Positions 14,621 through 17,851 of a DNA stretch of 17,851 nucleotides are shown here, one piece after another (within the stretch, counting starts at the first letter, position 1; each line of letters opens with the position of its first letter). The stretch is from NCBI GenBank assembly GCA_964614515.1, contig CAZTPJ010000073.1, positions 1 to 17,851 on the forward strand. The letters run 5' to 3'. The DNA is from CAZTPJ01 sp964614515 (lineage in GTDB: Bacteria > Planctomycetota > Phycisphaerae > Phycisphaerales > UBA1924). The position numbers were made by a program, and so were the translations under genes. The notes under the pieces are model-generated. The model was not told where the DNA came from. It did no database searches and was given only the letters and a program-made list of their open reading frames with translations.

Positions 14621-15034
14621 TCATGTGTCTTGCGCTGGCTCGTCAGTGCTTTGCCGCTGCGCTCGTTCGCGGGCGAGTTTCAAGCTGGGCTTGATTGGAT
14701 GTGTCGGCGCGAGTTCGAGCAGTTCGACCTCACAGATCAACAGCGCATTCGCGGGGATGCCCGTGCCTGGGATCCCGGCCGCGCCATAGGCCAAGTGCGG
14801 CGGAATGACGATGCGCCGAATGCCGCCGATGCGCATGCCCTCGATGCCATATCGCACGCCGGCGATCGTCTCGCGGCGTTTGAGGTCGATCCAAGCGCGG
14901 GAGGGTGGTCCAATGCTCTCGCCGTGATGGAGCGTGATGGAGGACGTGATGAGTGCTTTGTGTTCGCGCGTGGCGACCTCGCCGTTCCCCGGGCGTAGGT
15001 CTTCATACTCAACGTCGCCCCGGCCTCGCAACAT
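14621..15034 (-). CDS. FKBP-type peptidyl-prolyl isomerase-like protein
   Basis: A 137-residue single-domain protein. The C-terminal half is clearly FKBP: YGIEGMRIGGIRRIVIPPHL, AYGAAGIPGTGIPANALL and ICEVELLEL. The N-terminal half is divergent: the usual F-D pair after the dG.xFD strand and the Trp of the VIxGW motif cannot be found (ETIAGVRYGIEGM). Proline isomerase activity is therefore uncertain; a substrate-binding chaperone role is possible. There is no signal peptide. GGAGG seven bases before ATG 15034 fixes the start. It is directly downstream of trigger factor, with 134 bases between, so both may be on one transcript. Confidence 0.85.
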   Translation of the reverse strand: MLRGRGDVEYEDLRPGNGEVATREHKALITSSITLHHGESIGPPSRAWIDLKRRETIAGVRYGIEGMRIGGIRRIVIPPHLAYGAAGIPGTGIPANALLICEVELLELAPTHPIKPSLKLARERAQRQSTDEPAQDT

Positions 15035-15168
15035 GGGCGAGCCTCCAAGTCGAACCGTTCACAATCTCCGCGGCCTTCGCAACCTTTGCGAACTTCGCGT
15101 TGAAGAATAGTCCACTCGCTTGCGCTTCGTGCTCAGCTGCTTCGTGTTCTGCTGCGTCGCGCCCGGAC

Positions 15169-16587
15169 TTATGCCTCCGGTGTTTCTTCCGTGTAGTACG
15201 CCGTCTGCTCGGCTTCGGCCTCGGCCTTCATCACCTTGTTGAATTCTTCAACGGGCATTTCTTCGACGTCGCTCTTGGCGACGATGGCGTCGAGGGCTTT
15301 GTGTTCGCGGATCTGCTGGAAGATCAGGCCGACCTGGCGGCGTTGGATCAGTTCCTGCCGCAGTTTGTCCGGGCGTACGCCGCGCTCGAAGGCCATCTGG
15401 GCGATGCGCCCGTTGATTTCGGCATCCTCGACCTTGATGTCCTGTTCCTCGGCGATGCGTGAGAGGATGAAGAAGAGTTTGAGTTCGCGCCAGGCCATGT
15501 CGATGCTGGACGAGCGCAGTCTTGCCATGTTCTCTTCGATCTTCGTGGGATCGACGCCGCGATACATCAGTTCGAGGCGGTGTCGTTCGAGGTTTCGCGC
15601 GGCCTGCTGGGATGTGAGTCGTCGCGGCAGATCAACCTTGGTCTTGAGCAGCAGATACTTGGCGACCTGTTGACGCAGCACGGCATCCTGTTGCACACGC
15701 ACGCGCCCCTCGAGCCGCTCACGCACCGCGTTTCGCAGCGCTTCCTCGCTCTCGAAGCCGGATCGTTCAACGACATCGGCCAGCGGGGCGGGAATGATGC
15801 GATCCGCCCGCGACACGGTGAACGTGATCGTCAGGTCCGCGCCGCGAATGCCTTCAACTTCGTGGCTCTCAGGCCCCTTGACTTTGATCGTGGCCGTCTC
15901 ACCAGGCTTGGGCAGGCCGAGTTGCTTTGCGAAGTCCGCCACGGCCACGCCGAGGATCATGCCGCTGCCATCGCTGTCCTTCTCGGGTACGCGGACGACC
16001 GCGCCTTCGATGTTGTAGAACTCCGTGCCCTTGGCATCCTTCATCACGCCGTGGCCGGTGAGATAGTCCCCGGGTTCGGGAGATTCGCGCTCCTGCAACT
16101 CGCCCTCGTTGATCTGAACCTTCATCAACTCGTCGTTGACCATCTTGTCGGTGACTTCGACGATGGGCTTGCGAACCTTGAGGTCATCGAAGGCGGGCAT
16201 CTCAAACTCGGGGAGGACTTCAACCTCGATCTCGACTGTCAGCGGCTTGCCGACTTCAACCTCGACATCCGCGAAGTTCTGCGAGATCGGATCGCCGACG
16301 ACCTTGAGTTTGTTGTCCTCGATAGCCTTGGAGAGGGCCGTGGCGACCAACTGCTGCTTGGTCTCGTTCTTGACGTCCTGTCCAAAACGTCGCTCGATGA
16401 GTTTTCGCGGCGCTCGACCCTTTCGGAAGCCCGGCAGCACCGCCTCGACGCTGAGCGTTTCAAGGGATTCGCCGAGTTTTTCATCCACCGTCTCGGCGGG
16501 GATCTCGATGCGGAGTTTCTTGAGGCTCGGGCCGGCGTCGGTGATCTCGACTTTGTTCGGCCGTTCCTGTGTGGCGGTCTCGGTCAT
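15169..16587 (-). CDS. tig: Trigger factor (ribosome-associated chaperone)
   Basis: Binds the ribosome tunnel exit and shields nascent chains. The 472-residue protein has the three expected parts: an N-terminal ribosome-binding domain with the signature LPGFRKGRAPRKLIERRFG (51-69), a central FKBP-like domain (about 175-270, PEPGDYLTGHGVMKD... with weak isomerase-site residues), and a helical C-terminal domain (about 280-450) rich in Arg/Glu/Leu helices. The tail is acidic (AEAEAEQTAYYTEETPEA). Length is close to the family norm of about 430-480. GGAG lies about nine bases before the ATG. It is not beside clpP/clpX here, its common location elsewhere. Confidence 0.94.
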   Translation of the reverse strand: MTETATQERPNKVEITDAGPSLKKLRIEIPAETVDEKLGESLETLSVEAVLPGFRKGRAPRKLIERRFGQDVKNETKQQLVATALSKAIEDNKLKVVGDPISQNFADVEVEVGKPLTVEIEVEVLPEFEMPAFDDLKVRKPIVEVTDKMVNDELMKVQINEGELQERESPEPGDYLTGHGVMKDAKGTEFYNIEGAVVRVPEKDSDGSGMILGVAVADFAKQLGLPKPGETATIKVKGPESHEVEGIRGADLTITFTVSRADRIIPAPLADVVERSGFESEEALRNAVRERLEGRVRVQQDAVLRQQVAKYLLLKTKVDLPRRLTSQQAARNLERHRLELMYRGVDPTKIEENMARLRSSSIDMAWRELKLFFILSRIAEEQDIKVEDAEINGRIAQMAFERGVRPDKLRQELIQRRQVGLIFQQIREHKALDAIVAKSDVEEMPVEEFNKVMKAEAEAEQTAYYTEETPEA

Positions 16588-16684
16588 GGGAAGGTGGCTC
16601 CGCGAAAGGGGTTGCTGTGCCGGCGGCGCATGTGGCCGTGGGCAGGGGGCAAGTCTAGGAGAGCAGGGGGCGTGCGGTCGATGG

Positions 16685-16749
16685 TGGGTGGCCCGATCGC
16701 TCTGCGATCGGTTGGCTTGGGGGTGGTCCGATCGCTCCGCGATCGGTCC
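16685..16749. repeat. Two GATCGC-stem hairpin repeats
   Basis: GGGTGGCC precedes CCGATCGC-TCT-GCGATCGG (16693-16711), and GGGTGGT precedes CCGATCGC-TCC-GCGATCGG (16728-16746). Each is 8-3-8 with a perfect stem. They share the flank and loop of the GCTCGC copies but have a different stem. They lie between the methyltransferase stop and the trigger-factor start (16588-16816), which otherwise holds nothing recognisable. Confidence 0.82.
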
Positions 16750-16816
16750 CCTCGCGGGGATGCTCGCCCGGCAACCAAAGCCTCAGACGGCCGTCCAGTC
16801 CGCGCGAATCCATCTC

Positions 16817-17614
16817 TCACCGCTTCCCCCTCTCTTCCACTTTCTTGACGATCAGCAGGTAGTTGAACCCGCGCAGGAAGAAGTTGCCCTCTTCGGCGGC
16901 CTTGTGCCAGTTGCCTCGCCCGAGTTTGGCGTTCTGCCGCACGACGCAGATGATATCGATGGGCGTGAATCGCTGTTCGAGCATCGAGAAGAGCCGAAAC
17001 CCGATGGGCATGAAGATGCCCTGGGTGGGGCTTGGGGTGGCCCGCTCGCTCCGCGAGCGGTCTCCTTCTCCCTTCACCCGCTTCCGCCACGAATCGCTGA
17101 CATACACGGCCATATACCGGCGATCCTTGAGCACGCGATGACACTCGCCAAAGACCCGCTCCATCGCGCTGTAGTACGCATCACCTTCGCCCGCATCGAG
17201 TTTGCCGATGCACGCGGGATCATCGGAATAGGTGATGTGCGTCGAGTACGGCGGATCAATGAAGACAAAGTCCGCCTTCTCATCTTCCAGCGGGAGTTTG
17301 CGGGCATCGGCGCGAAAGATGTCCGGTCGCGACGGGGCAAGGTCATAACCCAGCGCCCGGCGATTGAGGTCACGCGCGACATCCAGCGTCGTGCCGCTGC
17401 CGGCCATCGGATCCACCACCAGATCCAGCTCGCGCGTGTAGCGCTGGAGGCACTGCCAGATGACCCACGACGGCGTCGCGCCGGCATAGTTCTTGTCGCC
17501 CTGCATCGTCTGCCCGCCGGGCGAGTCATAGTGCTGGCTGGCATATTCCCACAGCGTCGTGGTGAACAGGCGCAGGGGGGGGCGTCGGCCGGGCGACACG
17601 GGCTTGCGATTCAC
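16817..17614 (-). CDS. DNA amino-methyltransferase (N6-adenine or N4-cytosine type)
   Basis: S-adenosylmethionine-dependent base methylase of about 265 residues. Motif I VVDPMAGSGTTLDVA and motif X-like N-terminus precede motif IV FIDPPYSTHITYS, so the order is I then IV. DPPY favours N6-adenine but does not exclude N4-cytosine. The C-terminal half has FMPIGFRLFSML, FTPIDIICVVRQNAK and GNWHKAAEEGNFFLRGFNYL, a conserved block of an orphan-type methylase family. GTG 17614 is chosen: GGAGG lies upstream and GTGA overlaps the stop of the lactonase gene. Between the catalytic part and FMPIGF is an in-frame hairpin repeat encoding DRSRSERAT. No restriction endonuclease gene is visible downstream. 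Confidence 0.85.
   Translation of the reverse strand: MNRKPVSPGRRPPLRLFTTTLWEYASQHYDSPGGQTMQGDKNYAGATPSWVIWQCLQRYTRELDLVVDPMAGSGTTLDVARDLNRRALGYDLAPSRPDIFRADARKLPLEDEKADFVFIDPPYSTHITYSDDPACIGKLDAGEGDAYYSAMERVFGECHRVLKDRRYMAVYVSDSWRKRVKGEGDRSRSERATPSPTQGIFMPIGFRLFSMLEQRFTPIDIICVVRQNAKLGRGNWHKAAEEGNFFLRGFNYLLIVKKVEERGKR
17034..17062. repeat. Hairpin repeat inside the methyltransferase gene
   Basis: GGGGTGGC followed by CCGCTCGC-TCC-GCGAGCGG (17042-17060) and TC. It matches the intergenic copy at 12953-12982 through the flank and palindrome. On the minus strand it is read in frame as DRSRSERAT without a stop. Confidence 0.85.
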
Positions 17615-17851
17615 GCCTGACCTCCGCACGCGGGCCAGTCGAGATACCAGCGCAAGTCCCCGCCGAGCGGATTGACCCCCAGGATCGGGATGCCGGCGGG
17701 GTCATCGCGCCCCGCCGCGACGCGCGCGATGATCTCACGCTTCTTCGCGCCAAGCACCAGCACGCCGACGAATCGCGACGCGTTGATCAGGCGCAGCGTC
17801 ATCGTCACGCGAGGGGGGGGGACGACCGTGGGGCCGTCGTTGCCCAGCACC
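17611..17851 (-). CDS. pgl: 6-phosphogluconolactonase, C-terminal part (cut by window edge)
   Basis: Hydrolyses 6-phosphogluconolactone in the oxidative pentose phosphate pathway. Only the last roughly 80 residues are inside the window: the start lies beyond 17851. PPPRVTMTLRLINASRFVGV, then LVLGAKKREIIARVAAG, and NPLGGDLRWYLDWPACG match the C-terminal strands and helix of the lactonase/glucosamine-6-phosphate deaminase fold (PPxRxTLTLpxxNaA, GxxKaexl, WylDxxA). A lactonase is favoured over NagB by the WYLD end. A run of nine G on the plus strand (17813-17821) encodes the PPP. The stop overlaps the methyltransferase start by GTGA. Confidence 0.82.
   Translation of the reverse strand, partial: VLGNDGPTVVPPPRVTMTLRLINASRFVGVLVLGAKKREIIARVAAGRDDPAGIPILGVNPLGGDLRWYLDWPACGGQA

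Noticed and set aside
15580..16848. 422-codon plus-strand frame opposite tig
   Set aside because: Antisense shadow of trigger factor in high-GC DNA; the minus strand has the TF signature and normal length.
16136..17620. 494-codon open frame on the plus strand across tig, the repeats and the methyltransferase
   Set aside because: It is the antisense shadow of two well-supported genes, has Arg/Ser-rich composition and no family motif.

Overview
The window is a high-GC stretch of a bacterial chromosome with ordinary housekeeping genes, dense gene packing and, between the genes, an unusual number of short hairpin repeats. Several features point to a planctomycete, probably of the Phycisphaerae: an ECF sigma factor coupled to a large Ser/Thr kinase with a TPR-like tail, a small CPxxxxC/CxxC zinc-ribbon protein ending in an IRVP-type motif, a CdsA with the PGFGGVLDVVDS form of its signature, and weak or absent Shine-Dalgarno sites at many starts. 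This placement is inference from family style; no 16S rRNA or tRNA gene is present.

Layout. 1-184: nested palindrome and hairpin, no gene. 185-3378 (minus): ECF sigma factor followed by a membrane Ser/Thr kinase, joined by a 4-base GTGA overlap. 3797-8028 (minus): coiled-coil zinc-ribbon protein, cdsA, a hairpin-repeat cluster, uppS and purA; transcription runs purA to uppS to cdsA to the zinc-ribbon gene. 8061-8665 (minus): a Phd/YefM-ParE toxin-antitoxin pair. 8850-9050 (plus): small zinc-ribbon protein. 9089-10925 (minus): a DUF4870 membrane protein and an LCAT-like alpha/beta hydrolase. 11039-12001 (plus): NAD-dependent 2-hydroxyacid dehydrogenase. 12087-12936 (plus): two small exported Cys-rich proteins ending at a strong intrinsic terminator. 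12937-13595: repeat archipelago with a 10-N assembly gap. 13599-14543 (plus): thiL. 14621-16587 (minus): trigger factor followed by a reduced FKBP-type protein. 16817-17851 (minus): the 3' end of a 6-phosphogluconolactonase gene joined by another GTGA overlap to a DNA methyltransferase gene.

Functional themes. purA (purine synthesis), uppS (lipid carrier for the envelope), cdsA (phospholipid precursor) and thiL (thiamine diphosphate) are core metabolism; tig and the FKBP-like protein act in protein folding; ECF plus kinase is a signalling pair. The accessory genes are the toxin-antitoxin pair, the Cys-rich pair and the methyltransferase.

The most unusual signal is a family of short hairpins, typically an 8-base stem, a 3-base loop (TCC, TCT or TTC) and an 8-base stem, often preceded by GGGTGGC or GGGTAGC. 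Stem sequences differ completely between copies yet stay self-complementary. The copies cluster between genes, and one lies in frame inside the methyltransferase gene. They resemble REP elements in architecture, but no REP-associated transposase is in the window.
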